Source of the DNA: Flammula alnicola
Taxonomy: Eukaryota > Basidiomycota > Agaricomycetes > Agaricales > Strophariaceae
Direction: 5' to 3'
NCBI GenBank assembly: GCA_015499995.1
Contig: JADNRV010000183.1
Location: 1-64,000 of the forward strand
Length of the DNA stretch: 64,000 nt
Positions within the stretch are counted from its first letter, which is position 1; each line of letters starts with the position of its first letter. Below, one piece after another: positions 35,050 to 46,009 of this stretch. The translations under genes were made by a program, and so were the position numbers. The notes beneath the pieces are model-generated. The model saw only the letters and a program-made list of their open reading frames with translations. It was not told where the DNA came from and made no database searches.

Positions 35050-35160
35050 TAAAAGATACTCGAAATTTTACCAGGGCAGGTTGGTTCCATCGAAATGCCA
35101 AAACGAGCCTGTCTTCTTGAGCGTAAGCGCTTCAGAGATCTTGATGGCAAAAACGATAGG
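35050..35160 (-). pseudogene. Terminal exon remnant of a second-subfamily SDR, sister of 23,404-23,586
   Basis: Reads IKISEALTLKKTGSFWHFDGTNLPW-stop in pieces on the minus strand. It preserves the C-terminal DGTxLPW signature that the 23.4-kb copy has lost. Homology to that copy ends near 35145. Confidence 0.5.
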
Positions 35161-35192
35161 CCAGTTTCGCCTTAGTGAAGTTAGTCTCGACG

Positions 35193-35229
35193 CAAGACCG
35201 TCCACGCACGACGCACGTGGACGGTCTTG
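35193..35229. other. Perfect 14-bp hairpin
   Basis: caagaccgtccacg (35193-35206) and cgtggacggtcttg (35216-35229) are exact complements around a 9-base loop, at the place where similarity to the 23.5-kb copy stops. Confidence 0.6.
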
Positions 35230-35939
35230 TACTAAAGTCGGTCGCCCAGGAGTGTCAGTGATTAGATCAAATTTGTAGTCTCGAGCGAAAATCAATTCAA
35301 ATTTTGTAGTGGCTCCATCAAATACTAATGAATTGCCCGAAACCGACTCGGAGTTTTGAATCCTGCACCTATTCGCAACGAGTTGGTCAAATTTAAAAAT
35401 TTTAAAAAAAATTCGATACAGTACATGCAGGAGAATAGTTCTTTCCTTACAAGCTAAATGGCCAGTTCAACCAGAGTTGCGATATTAAATGAAGAAGTCC
35501 AAACTTTACACTGCCCTGATGAAACCCCGACCTTCTTTTAAGCCCCCCTCACGTTTTGTGATGTGATAGAGGGTTGCTTAATTGAGCCTAAGTTTCGCCT
35601 AGCGTTGATGTTCAGCATTTCGTTTGTTTTGTACGTGCCTGGCAACGGAAGGTGTTGGTCACTGCCGGCCAGTGCCTCTGACGGCCAACAAACGGCTGCT
35701 ATGCAAAGAAGTGTTATGATTGGTCAAAAGGCTCGGCTCCATCCGAAAAGGCCAACATCATGCATCAACGTTTCGAAACTGGCCTATCGCTTTGCAATCA
35801 GCTGCATGTAAGTACCTGCATATTAGTCAATGATAACAATCTACTTTCGAGTATCTACTATGGAGTACATAGATGCGCCGCAGTTCAGGTACGCGTAACT
35901 TTTACGTCTCTGGCAAAAATGCCGCTGAGATTTTTTACC

Positions 35940-35946
35940 TATAAAC
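35940..35946 (+). promoter_or_regulatory. TATA-box-like element of SDR4
   Basis: tataaac lies 83 bp before the ATG, at the same position as in SDR2 and SDR3. Confidence 0.5.
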
Positions 35947-36022
35947 TGTCGCCTTGCGCCCATTGCCTGCGGTTTACGAATCCGTCAACCTCTGCATCAT
36001 TCAACTCTAGATCCCGAGCTAC

Positions 36023-37101
36023 ATGTCTTCTTCGAAAGTATACTTTATTACTGGGGCAAATCGTGGTATAGGTAAGTAACCAAGCGAGTTTCTATCTTTC
36101 GAAAGTGCTTAATTGGTCATATCTTAACACTGTGAAGGTTTGGGCCTCGTGAACGAGCTCGTATCCAAAAATCCAGAAACCATCGTCTTTGCTGGAGCCC
36201 GTGATCCATCGAAAGCGACCTCTCTACAGGAACTCGCGTCGAAATTCCCTGGAAAGATCGAAATTGTCAAATTTGTTTCCGGGGACGTGGAAGGCAACCA
36301 GGCTGTTGCCAAGCAAATCAACGAGAAGTATGGGCACGTTGATGTCGTGGTAGCAAACGCAGGTACATCTTTGATTTCCACCTTGTTACTATTGTAGCCA
36401 ACCGTCTATTAACATGTTAAACAGGCATTTCTAATTACGTTGCACCGGCCGCAGTGACCTCAATCGAGGCATTCCGTGAGCACTTCGAGGTACGCGATTC
36501 AGAAACCCAAATGCTGACCCTTTTATAGTATTAACTTGGTGAGCTAACGTTTTATAACCTAGGTCAATGTTACTGGTGTCCTGGTTCTTTTCCAGGCAGT
36601 GTACGATGTCTTGAAAGCAAGTGCATCCCCCAAGTTTATTCCGATCTCGTCCGGTGCAGCGAGCACTGCATACATGGGCGCCTCTCCCGCATTTACGGCC
36701 TATGGTGTCAGCAAGGCCGCGCTTAATTGGCTGGCCAGAAAAATTCACTTCGAGAACGAGTGGCTTAGTGAGTTCATATGTTGCCCATTACCTTAAAACC
36801 TGACGGCTTATTCATACTCGATCCTCTCTCAGCCTGTTTTCCGCTGGCACCAGGCATGGTTGAGACGGATATGGGTGCGTACTTGGACTTCACCTCGATG
36901 GGGGACTTCATGCTCATAATTTTATGCCTAGCGAACGATAACTTTGGTCGCGACACAAGTGGCATACTCGAATCTCTTAAGGGTATGATGGTTACTCCTG
37001 CCGTAGCTGCTACTGCGCTCGTCAACACTATCGAGGGTTCTACCCGGGAGAAGGATGGTGGAGAGTTTATTAATGTAGATGGCACGAAGATTCCATGGTA
37101 G
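36023..37101 (+). CDS. Short-chain dehydrogenase SDR4
   Basis: Intact classical SDR: ATG 36023, ITGANRGIG (gtaagt donor after GIG), NAG, SNYVAPAAVTSIEAF, Ser in PISSGAAS, YGVSK, PGMVETDM, tail FINVDGTKIPW at 37101. Six exons at the same positions as its paralogs. One codon-scale deletion shortens the GAGSFTAYMG stretch to GAASTAYMG. The leader, 3' region and convergent zinc-finger gene are shared with the SDR2 block, so this pair arose by segmental duplication. Function probably a ketoreductase; substrate unknown. Confidence 0.88.
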
Positions 37102-37411
37102 TTTGCAATTTCTTTGGGCGTTCTGGCAATTTAGACCGTTCAGATTGCCCGCCCTGGTCAAGTTTTAGACCGCAAAAAAAATCTCCAGTAGCACGTTGAT
37201 GTGCGAGGATATTGTAGCTAATATCTTCGTCTCTTATGTCTCTTCTCCGAAACGACATCGATTAGATCCGACGTTACCGTACAAGAAACGTTACATGCAG
37301 ACATTACAAAGAAATACAGTCTCATGAGATGGGGAAATACAAGTGCGAGGACACGATGAAATGCACAGTAACTACTTCTGGGCACTGTGCGACAGAGCAA
37401 AATGGCCGTGG

Positions 37412-38195
37412 TCAGATATTAAGGAAGGGTACAAGAGATGTCCACGCAAGCACAACATCAGGGCCGGGAAGGTGGATGGGAAGGTGTCGTTGAGTACTAG
37501 CGAAGCAAGCATGACGCTCCTTCAACTCTCTATCGCCCAGCTTCTTCTCACAAGGCTGCCAAAGCAAGAGTATTGTTATTGCTGCCATTATTTCGTAGTC
37601 AGACAGAGAGCTTCATTACCTTGAGAACCCGATGACGATCAAAGGCGTCTCCGAGACATTTCCTGCTGTGCTTCTCCCAGAGGTCTGGATAGTAGCGATT
37701 GCGATTATCCATCGCTTTCAAGCCATCACATCCTCGACACCACACCCAATGCGGCGAGAAGCAAAAGGCCATGTCGTCGTTGGTGAGTAACTGGATTCTT
37801 TCAGATTCTTTCTTGTTCTTTCCCGGGATGCGTTTCCTCCTCGTGGTAGAGGCAACATGTGAAGATGGGAGTGGTAAAAGACTCCTACGATGCGCAGTAA
37901 TCTTGTACTTCGATCGCGCCACTTCCTTTAACTTACGGTCTGGCCACCTCTTGGTGCGCCGGCTCGAGATATTGATGCACGCGGGTGTATTTCTGAGAGG
38001 CGGATCCACCGTAGGCTGTAGTTTCTCTGACTCTGACGATTGACTATCGCTCTCCGAGGCAACACTAAGGCCCTCCAAATAATTCGCAGCTTTACAGAGG
38101 TCATGCAAAGTAGGACATGGAGATAACCCCGTACAACTTTCACGACACTGGCAATCCAAGGGAGCATTGGGGAGATTTGTTTTGATCCCATGCAC
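37412..38195 (-). CDS. C2HC zinc-finger protein, paralog 3 (start unclear)
   Basis: Exon 1 carries LHDLCKAANYLEGLSVASE, a basic patch TTRRKRIPGKNKKE and the zinc motif CRGCDGLKAM...LWEKHSRKC. The intron between 37556 and 37619 joins RHRVLK to PCEKKLGDRELKERHACF, ending at 37412. The frame stays open upstream to about 38275 (YFSLSAFFDTFLVKAEGD) without an ATG, so the true start is in an upstream exon or lost; 38195 is a GTG. The 3' part of exon 1 is almost identical at the DNA level to 19456-19730, including silent sites, while the 5' part is clearly diverged. Confidence 0.55.
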
Positions 38196-38574
38196 AACGG
38201 ACGAAAAGTCAGAATAATCGCCCTCAGCTTTGACCAGGAACGTGTCAAAAAACGCCGATAACGAGAAGTATTTTCCTATTTCTCGGACGGTGATTCAGAA
38301 GCAGGATTGTTAGAAGCCTAGGAGGGAATGCCGTGATGCATGTAGTATCAACTTTGACTAGATGTATATACGAGATAGGACGACGGCACAAAGGCACAGC
38401 CAAAATATCTCACTCAGACAGACCCGTCTTATGAGTCAATTTGTGTTCTGAACGACGACAATTCTTCCGCCACGTCCTCATATGGTACCTCCTTCTAGAT
38501 GCTGAAGGCCGTGAGGTTCGGGTGCCAATGTGTGCCGGATTTTATATGAGCTCATGCTGGCGATAAGGAGATAT

Positions 38575-39135
38575 CGCGGGTGGCAAAATGGCTCTTCACG
38601 CGGAAGAATTTATCATAAAACGTGTCTGGATCGTGTTTTCCATGGTTGTACAGCTGTGCTACACATACTTGGGTTCAGCCTCTGTTCTGGCCCGACTTCC
38701 TCCTTTCTATGTCTGACTAGCTAGGATGCATCAGCAGATGTAGCTTTAACCTCACGTACCTGCAATAGTACCCGTATGTAGCGGGTTCATCAGGTCATTA
38801 TCATTCTGACTCAGAGGAGACACAAGTAAGTGAAAGACGAGCACATAGCATAAGTGATGTGGGGTTGCGTAACAACAAGGTATCTGAAATGCCCATTGCC
38901 CCGCCTCGCCAGTGGCAGCTTTCACCCTATGTCACGCACAATCCATTCCCCGGATGCCGCCCGCGGAAACCCTATTGACAACTGTTCAAATGTTTAAGCT
39001 CGTCTAGAGGTATTGCCGCAGGAGGAGTGAAAACAGATAGAAATGCATTAGCCAAACCGCGATGTTTTCTGACCCATACATACGATGCAGGAGACCGCAA
39101 AGCCAGCAAGCAGGAAACAGCAAGGAAACAGCCAA
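38575..39135. repeat. Copy of the 20.4-21 kb repeat block with its inner segment inverted
   Basis: 38578-38700 matches repeat A directly; 38735-39130 matches segment B as its reverse complement. No inverted A' copy follows. Confidence 0.7.
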
Positions 39136-39161
39136 GTATCGAATGACCATTCACAAGAGAA

Positions 39162-40218
39162 CTGTGCCCTCGCACGGACCAAGTTATCACGTGGAACGAT
39201 GACGCGACGGCTTAAACCGTAACGAGTTACGATGGAGAATAAGTAGTATTACATTCATACAGAAAAAATAAAGAACATCATGACCGAATAACGACTGAAT
39301 ATTGAATGTCCAACACAACCCAAAAATAGACCATGAGAGAAACAGCAAAGAAGAGAATTATGCTCACCAAGAATTGCAGAGGTCATTGGGATGACTCGAA
39401 CAATTCTTAGGTGCGCTTGTTTGTGAATGACAGCGAGAAATGAAACTGGTCACGGAGATAAATGTTCAACATTCAACCTGCGCTGTGCATGCTAAACATC
39501 ACCGTGGACTAAACCTACATTCGGACAGTTAGTAAAAGTAAAGTGAATTCAGAAATTCGCATAAAGTACCTCGGAATATTTAACTCATGTAAACCAAAAG
39601 TCTTGGTAAACCCAATCAATTTTTTTCATGCGTCTTCCTTGAAGATTCAGATTTCTCTTCCTTTTCCTGTTGGCGAAGTATTTCTTCGCACAAGAGCATA
39701 GCTGCATTACTATCTATGAGATTACTATTTTCTGCAGTCTAAGAGCATAATGAGACATACCTTCGACTTCACGATCACAATATTCGTGGTGCACCTTTAA
39801 AGGAGGAAAATCATCGTTGGAGTCAGTAAGGAAAGAATCCCCGTGGATGTTCTTAAGCTTCTTTCGGGACTACGATATTGATTCAGGTGGGGTTGACAAC
39901 AGGATCAAGATTCAAATATTCAAGACACACCTCGTCCGAGTCATTTGGCTTCGGTGTATTTGACAAGCCTGACATTTTCCCGTAAGGTAGAGGTGAAGTG
40001 TGTAGGAGATCTCGACAGCAAAGTCGGCAAAGTCGTAAAAGTCGTAAGGGGACGACGACGAGAAGAGGGTCTGGTGTTTGAGCTTGAGTTGCTTCTGGGC
40101 TCGATTGTCTCTGGACTCATATTTTGGATGCTTCCGAGACATGATTCAGAAATGTTTGGTTCGTTCCAAGTCGCCATTCCACTGCCAGTATTTAAACTGA
40201 GCAAGCGTCAGCTGCTGG
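39162..40218. repeat. Tandem duplication, unit 1 (~1.06 kb)
   Basis: Starts tgtgccctcgcac and shares ordered blocks with 40219-41270, such as ctcaccaagaattgcagag, tcgaacaattctt and cgtcttccttgaagattcag. The minus strand holds a disrupted copy of the small gene intact in unit 2: a rearrangement in the Arg-rich stretch shifts the frame and ends it at KYTEAK, and a shorter A run gives an early stop in the last exon. Confidence 0.85.
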
Positions 40219-41270
40219 ACAGTGCCCTCGCACAGACCACATGGCGCGCTGACGCCTAATTTCCCGACCGCTTAAACGAGTTATGACGCAGAATAGTATT
40301 ACATTCGTACAGAAGAAGTAAAGGACACCGGATAATGAGTGAGTGTCCAACACCACAAAAAAATAGACGATGAGAGAAACAAAGAAGAGAATTATGCTCA
40401 CCAAGAATTGCAGAGTATCAGACTGGGTCATTGGGATGACTCGAACAATTCTTGGGTGAGAAAAAGCCCTTGTCTGTGAATGACAGCGAGAAATCAAGCT
40501 CGTCACAGAGATAAAGGTTCAGCCTGCGCTGTGCATACTAACATCACGAATGGAGGCGTGGACTAAATCGTACATTCGGACAGTTAGTAAAAGTAAAGTG
40601 AATTCAGAAATTTGCATACCTCGGAACATTCAACTCATGTAAGCTGAAGGTCTCTTTAAACCCGATTATTTTTTTTTCGTGCGTCTTCCTTGAAGATTCA
40701 GATTTCTCTTCCTTTTCCCGTTGGCGAAGTATTTCTTCCCACAAGAGCATTGCTATTTATGAGATATTACCATTTTCCGCAGTCTAAGAGCATAATGAGA
40801 CATACCTTCGACTCGACGATCACAATATTCGTGGTGCATCTTTATAGGAGGACTTGATATCTGTTGAAAATCACCATTGGAGTGAGTAAGAAAATAATCT
40901 CCGTCGACATTCTTAATCGTCTTTCGAGACTATGATATCGATTCAGGTGGGGTTGATAACAGGATCAAGATTCAAGACACACCTCGTCCGAGTCATTTGG
41001 CTTCGGTGTATTCGACAATCCTGCCATTTTTCCGTAAGGTAGAGATGGAGTGTGTAGGAGGTCTCGATAGCAAAGTCGGCAAAGTCGTAAGGGGACGACG
41101 AGTCGACGACGAGAAGAGGGTGTAGTGTTTGAGGTTGAGTTGCTTCTGGGCTCGATTGTCTCTGGACTCATTTTGGATGCTTCCGAGACAAGGGTTGGTT
41201 CGTCTGTGTTTAAACGTTTCATGAACAAATTTGCATATAGAGCCACCTATATGACGGTAAACATTGACCT
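40219..41270. repeat. Tandem duplication, unit 2
   Basis: Second unit of the ~1.06-kb duplication, beginning agtgccctcgcac at about 40219. It carries the intact version of the minus-strand small gene. Confidence 0.85.
40604..41171 (-). CDS. Small unknown protein, ~155 residues, three exons
   Basis: The ATG at 41171 gives MSPETIEPRSNSTSNT, then an Arg-rich stretch and KPNDSDE. Intron 1 (gtgtgt...catag) leads into SRKTIKNVDGDYFLTHSNGD. Intron 2 (gtatgt...aatag) leads into AMLLWEEILRQREKEEKSESS, ending ...LNVPRYANF at 40604. Splices are in phase and both introns have normal length. The protein is hydrophilic and charged, with a helical Glu/Lys-rich C terminus and no known domain. The tandem copy is frameshifted, so at most one copy works. 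Confidence 0.45.
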
Positions 41271-41274
41271 ATTT

Positions 41275-43585
41275 CTGAAAAATACCAAATAATCATTTGT
41301 ATACTCACCTTCGGATGCAATGCAGCGTGAGATATGCTTGAAACGTGGCTCTAGTTCAACTATAGTCAAATACAAAATTAAAAGACTATAGAGACCAAAT
41401 ATCTATTAGCATGAACCTGACGGGCCAGGATGATGCATGATGTGCGTGGGAAGGTTCACCCAACTCCGATTTATGACTCTGATCGCATGTTCCCCTACTT
41501 CAGATTCTTGCTCCTCGCTCTTTGGTCGTTCATCCGCATTCTTCAGGCAACCAAATGGACCATATTACACTCGCAGCTGCGATTCTTTCTATGGGCCTTT
41601 AGCCTTGAGCGCTGAGGCTTTGAAGCTTTGAAGGCGGACATTGTGCATCGGTGAGTCAATATATCATTTGCGCGTCTTCACGGCTGCTCGTTTCCATAGG
41701 CTGCTCTCTGTCCTATCCACACGCTGGCTTAAAGGACATCTAAATCGATCGCGTTTGAATTGCGCGTATCTGCTGCTGTTGCCTTGCGCCTCAAGTTTCC
41801 CTCATCGCATGCGGCTTTTCCTGCATACATGCTATCCACCACCCTACGACTCGATGTCACTGGAGTTAGGTGCACCACTTACAGTTTTTGTGATCCTTCT
41901 GCTCACGTGCTCCGCAATGATTAGTCGAGCTATTTATCAAGCAGTGCTTGGACGCTGGTGCATCCTAGTCTTCTGCGCAAGTCGGTTATACTTGCCATTG
42001 CGTGCGTTGGTTTGGTACAAGAAGCTTTTCCGGGAAGCTCCTTCTTGGAGCGACTTATTTAAGACTTTCCATCCTTCTGTCGGCCGTATTTTCCTTCCCG
42101 TTTTGCCCTCGTGGATGAGACGTTCTTGTCCTCACCGCGCCTATCGCTGCCCTTGGTGGCAGTTACCAGAGTCTTTGATTCCCACTGTTGACGTTGCTGT
42201 TATGTCTTCCCAGTAATCAACCACTCCTCCTATCTTCGTGGGGATTCCGATTATGCTTTCAGCTTTGTAGATGGCTCTAGAGAGGTGTCTTGCCGTGTAA
42301 GCGGACCATTGGAGATGAAGTTCGATCTCGTCTACGGCTGGTTGGCATGGTGTTTTCCTTCTACACTCACTTTCAAGTCGACGCCAGTTGCGGAGAGTGC
42401 CCTTGTCGTCTTTCTCTCGTATCAATGTAAGGGAAGATATGCCTCATAGGACACATGTGCCTGCTTTTCTACTGGGAGGGTGTTATCCCAACCCCGAACC
42501 CCGTCACCGGCATGTGCGTCTGTGTCACGAGACAGGTCTAGCTAGGCACAATCCGTCTCACCTGGCGCATTCACTCTTCCCACAACTAGAGCGTCCTTTC
42601 CGCCAGTGCACTCGTGCTGCATCTACGTTCGCTTTATATTGCTGGGAACAAAGATAGTATGTGGAGGTCAGTCATGCCCGGGACTCTGGCATAGATTTCT
42701 GCGCTTTCGAAACAGAGCCATCAATTCTCAAGAGAAACGGCATTTCCTTGACGGTACTTCTGTGCACGGAGCTTACCTTGGGGAAGGTTTATTCAACAGG
42801 ATAATCTTCGACCTGTGGTCCAGAGTCTACGATCATACTATGTTGAGGTGTTTCATTCCAGACACTGAGGCCCATTCTCCGTTTGTCACTCCGTTTATCT
42901 AGCGAAGGCTGTGAGCTCCCTCCACTTATCAGGGGGAAAATGATCATGATCGGTGCCGGTCCGCGGGAGGGGCGATATTTGACAGTTGCAAGAACTACTT
43001 CGCACTATTTATACGTCATGTATGCGCTCTCAACTTCCGTGATTCTTTAATTACAGGCGATAAAAGGATAATATTTCTCATGGCCATGGCTCACGCAACG
43101 CCAAGGCGCGGAAATAAGACTCAGGCTTATTGTTAGAACTTGGCTTAAACCTCCGAGATATGACAAACGCTATTCCGATATACATTTCCAATGCTCATAC
43201 CGAGGTACCCCAGACAAGAAACATTATCTACGTGGGTTTTTCGAATACAGGTAGAGACATTGACTGACATTCATTTCTCAAGCAATGGTTTAAGAAGGGT
43301 AATCGGCCAGACGCTTTCGCACGTCATTTGAGGTCAGATACGCACAAGACATAGGGAGATATTTATGCTCAACGTCGGAGCCGATGGTGGCTTATTATCA
43401 GCCGCAAGTTTTCGTATTGTTTTCCGACAAAATTTGAAGTGATGAAATCGGAGGTTATTTGCAACTTTCCACTGAGCAAGCTTTGAAAGGGTCCCAACCA
43501 GTCAAATCCAAGCGAATTTTCGATTAATCGAACTGCATGTGACTTCTATTCCATTTACATAAATTCTGTAAAAACAAAGTAACTG
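41275..43585. other. No supported gene
   Basis: A plus-strand frame at 41641-42216 is long (191 codons) but lacks an ATG at its start and any domain or consistent splice sites. Neighbouring frames on both strands overlap it. The rest is anonymous sequence. Confidence 0.45.
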
Positions 43586-43589
43586 AAAT

Positions 43590-44586
43590 CTAATACACAA
43601 TATCAATCTCGCCCGCGGGACTTCCATTAACCTTCACCTGCGCTGAGAAGCCATCCGTGGTGTCATTGCGCGTACTCCACTCCAAAGGCGTGAATCCTCC
43701 GTTCAGGTTCGTCATAGTGATATTCTTGAACGAAGTGGTGCCAGTCGGCAAATCCGTCGTCACTTGAGCGGAGTAGATTTCCAGTGCCTCCCAGGCCCAG
43801 TTCAACTGCTCAGTGGTGTTGACGGTGATTGTCGTGTAGGGACTGTGAGTGAATTGAGCGTTGTATTGGTATGTAGTGTTTCCGGCAGTAGCGAAGGTCT
43901 TTTGCAATGTCAGAACGCCGTTCATTGTGGCGCCTGTGCTGACGGGAACGAGGGTCGTGTGGTACGTGTTGGCTCCCACCAAATACCAAGACGCGGTCGC
44001 CCAGTAGTTGCCTCCGCCGGCGCCCGAGGTACCGTATTGAAGCACGGGCTGCAGGATTGCATCGTCAGAAACAGGAGTAAGGGCGCTGAAAAGGTACAGC
44101 AATTGGTTGTGGTTCGTTTTTGGAACGGGTGGGACAGTCCAAGAGGAGGAGAAAGAGGAGATAGGGTTGGCGACTGAGTTGTTTGTGAAGTAGGTGTAGG
44201 CGACATAGCCCGTGCTTATCGCGCGTGGCTCAACGACGCGGGAAGGGGAGAACTGGCCGAGAGTGCGAGAAGCCAAGCCCTCGGCTTTGGATATGGGGTT
44301 TGTGTGTAGGATTTCGCCGCTCTCGGAGACGATATGCACTGCATCAGCTGTATGAAGGATACTGGCACCGTCTGGCACATGATGAACCTGGGATTGGGGA
44401 CGAGGACCGCCAGGGGTGTTAACGTAGGTTACAGCCTTCGACACAGAACAAAAATCAGATATGATATTATGCAGTAAAAGGAAATTTACGTACTGTATCC
44501 CGCGTCTCCAACTCTAGAGGGCTGGCAATTGCGCTTAAAGCGCTGATGACCAACAATGCGCAGGCTGAGAGGGCTTTGAATGACAT
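43590..44586 (-). CDS. Secreted beta-rich protein of unknown function
   Basis: The ATG at 44586 starts MSFKALSACALLVISALSAIAS, a clear signal peptide, followed by a short pro-like segment ending LETRDT. One intron (gtacgt donor after DT, acceptor before AVTYVNTPGG) joins a ~280-residue exon that ends GEIDIVY at 43590. The mature part is rich in Thr, Ser, Asn, Trp and Tyr and in alternating strand patterns (SSSWTVPPVPK, GGGNYWATASWYLVG, QLNWAWEALEIYS), with several N-glycosylation sequons (NTT, NDT, NIT). This resembles secreted beta-sandwich proteins with lectin or eqolisin-like folds, but I cannot name the family. Extracellular. Confidence 0.8.
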
Positions 44587-44589
44587 CTG

Positions 44590-46005
44590 GGTTGTTACTG
44601 TGAAAAGTAGATAGCATAAGACGGAAGCACCGACAATCACAGTTTCATTTTGGAACAGCTTAGACGTACTTTGACAGTAAAGAGGCCACGGAAAGATGTC
44701 GAGGCGTCTGGGTTTGGGTTCAGGGACAAAGAATGAAACGTGGGCGGAACAGAGGCCTATTTATTGAAATAGGTCGCGGCAGTCACATTCAAAAACATCT
44801 TATTAATTACCTTTCTCCGTCATAAACAGACTGGAGGCCTTTGACGGCTAAATTTCGCTGAAGAGTTGCTCCGAACTTCTACGAAGAACAAGGGTATGAT
44901 GAGCTGGCGGAGACAGCGATATTTTTTTTTTGACTCTGTCATCGGACGAGATCGACAGAAGTCTTGCAGATACGGCTATTGTTACCGATGTCTTGTCTCA
45001 TGAGGCCAAACAGTTTTTGGCCCTCTGGCCGTTGCTCGCTCTGTTGAAAGTGGTGGTCACATTGTCATGGCGGTTCCGTTGCGCTGGCAGTGCGCCATGT
45101 GTCGATTAGGTTACCAGTGCAGAAGGCATACATGCGGAAGTTCAGCCCATCTATTCTTTTATCGCATGTAGCAGGTCCTGAAGCCACATGCGAATGTGGA
45201 CTGACGAGGTTAAGCGTACTTCTTAGATCTTGGCATCCTACCGACCTATTTTTAGGCTTTCTCATTAGGCAGGATATACGCACGAGTCCTAATGATAGAG
45301 GGCCCCGTCAACGTCTGGGCATTCGTTCGAACTCTTGACCATGCAATGCGGGAAAGAAACAGGAGTACCGCAGGGTAAAATCAATCTTCACAGAAGGTCA
45401 GAATTCGAGATTGCGCCTGGCTTGCAATCGCTCTAGCCGGGGGTATAGTCCGTTCGACAGCTGTCGTCACTGTTATCCATCCAACTATCTAACAAATAGG
45501 CAAAGAACAGTCAGTCATTCTGGGAAGTATATATATATCTCACCCACTCTGCCGAAGTCTGAGTCGGCACCTCACGGAGGTGGCATCATCAATGCATGCC
45601 CGCTACTCAATTTTCTGCCTCCAATTTCATGAGGGAAGAATTATGAGATCTATTTTAGTACGAAAAAGAACTCAATCGACTCCGAAGGGGTAGAAACGAG
45701 GGAGCAAGTGGCGGAGAGCGCGGATGGAATTGATGGTCGGATTTCAAAAACATGCACAGGCCTTGGTGTAAATGACGACTTAATCTTATCTCCGACTTTG
45801 CTTGCATCGTCGGTTGTTGTGCTCCGTCGCGATTCCGAAGATACTGCATTCAAGCAATCATATAATAATTTACCAAGTAGTACAAACCGGATGAGTACCG
45901 AATGTGGGGGCCTGCCACCTGGCATCGGCTCTTATGTCTGAGACTCGAATTACTCAGACGCTGGAAGTTAAATCGTGCGCTTTAGGGCCCGACATAGTCT
46001 GTGAC
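44590..46005. other. No supported gene
   Basis: Contains the promoter of the secreted-protein gene and the 3' side of the DUF6534 gene; only chance frames between. A (ta)n-like tract lies at 45529-45538. Confidence 0.45.
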
Positions 46006-46009
46006 CATA

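Noticed and set aside
41641..42216. 191-codon open frame on the plus strand with hydrophobic stretches
   Set aside because: The frame starts at TTG rather than ATG, shows no family motif, and an equally plausible frame overlaps on the minus strand; no splice-consistent continuation.
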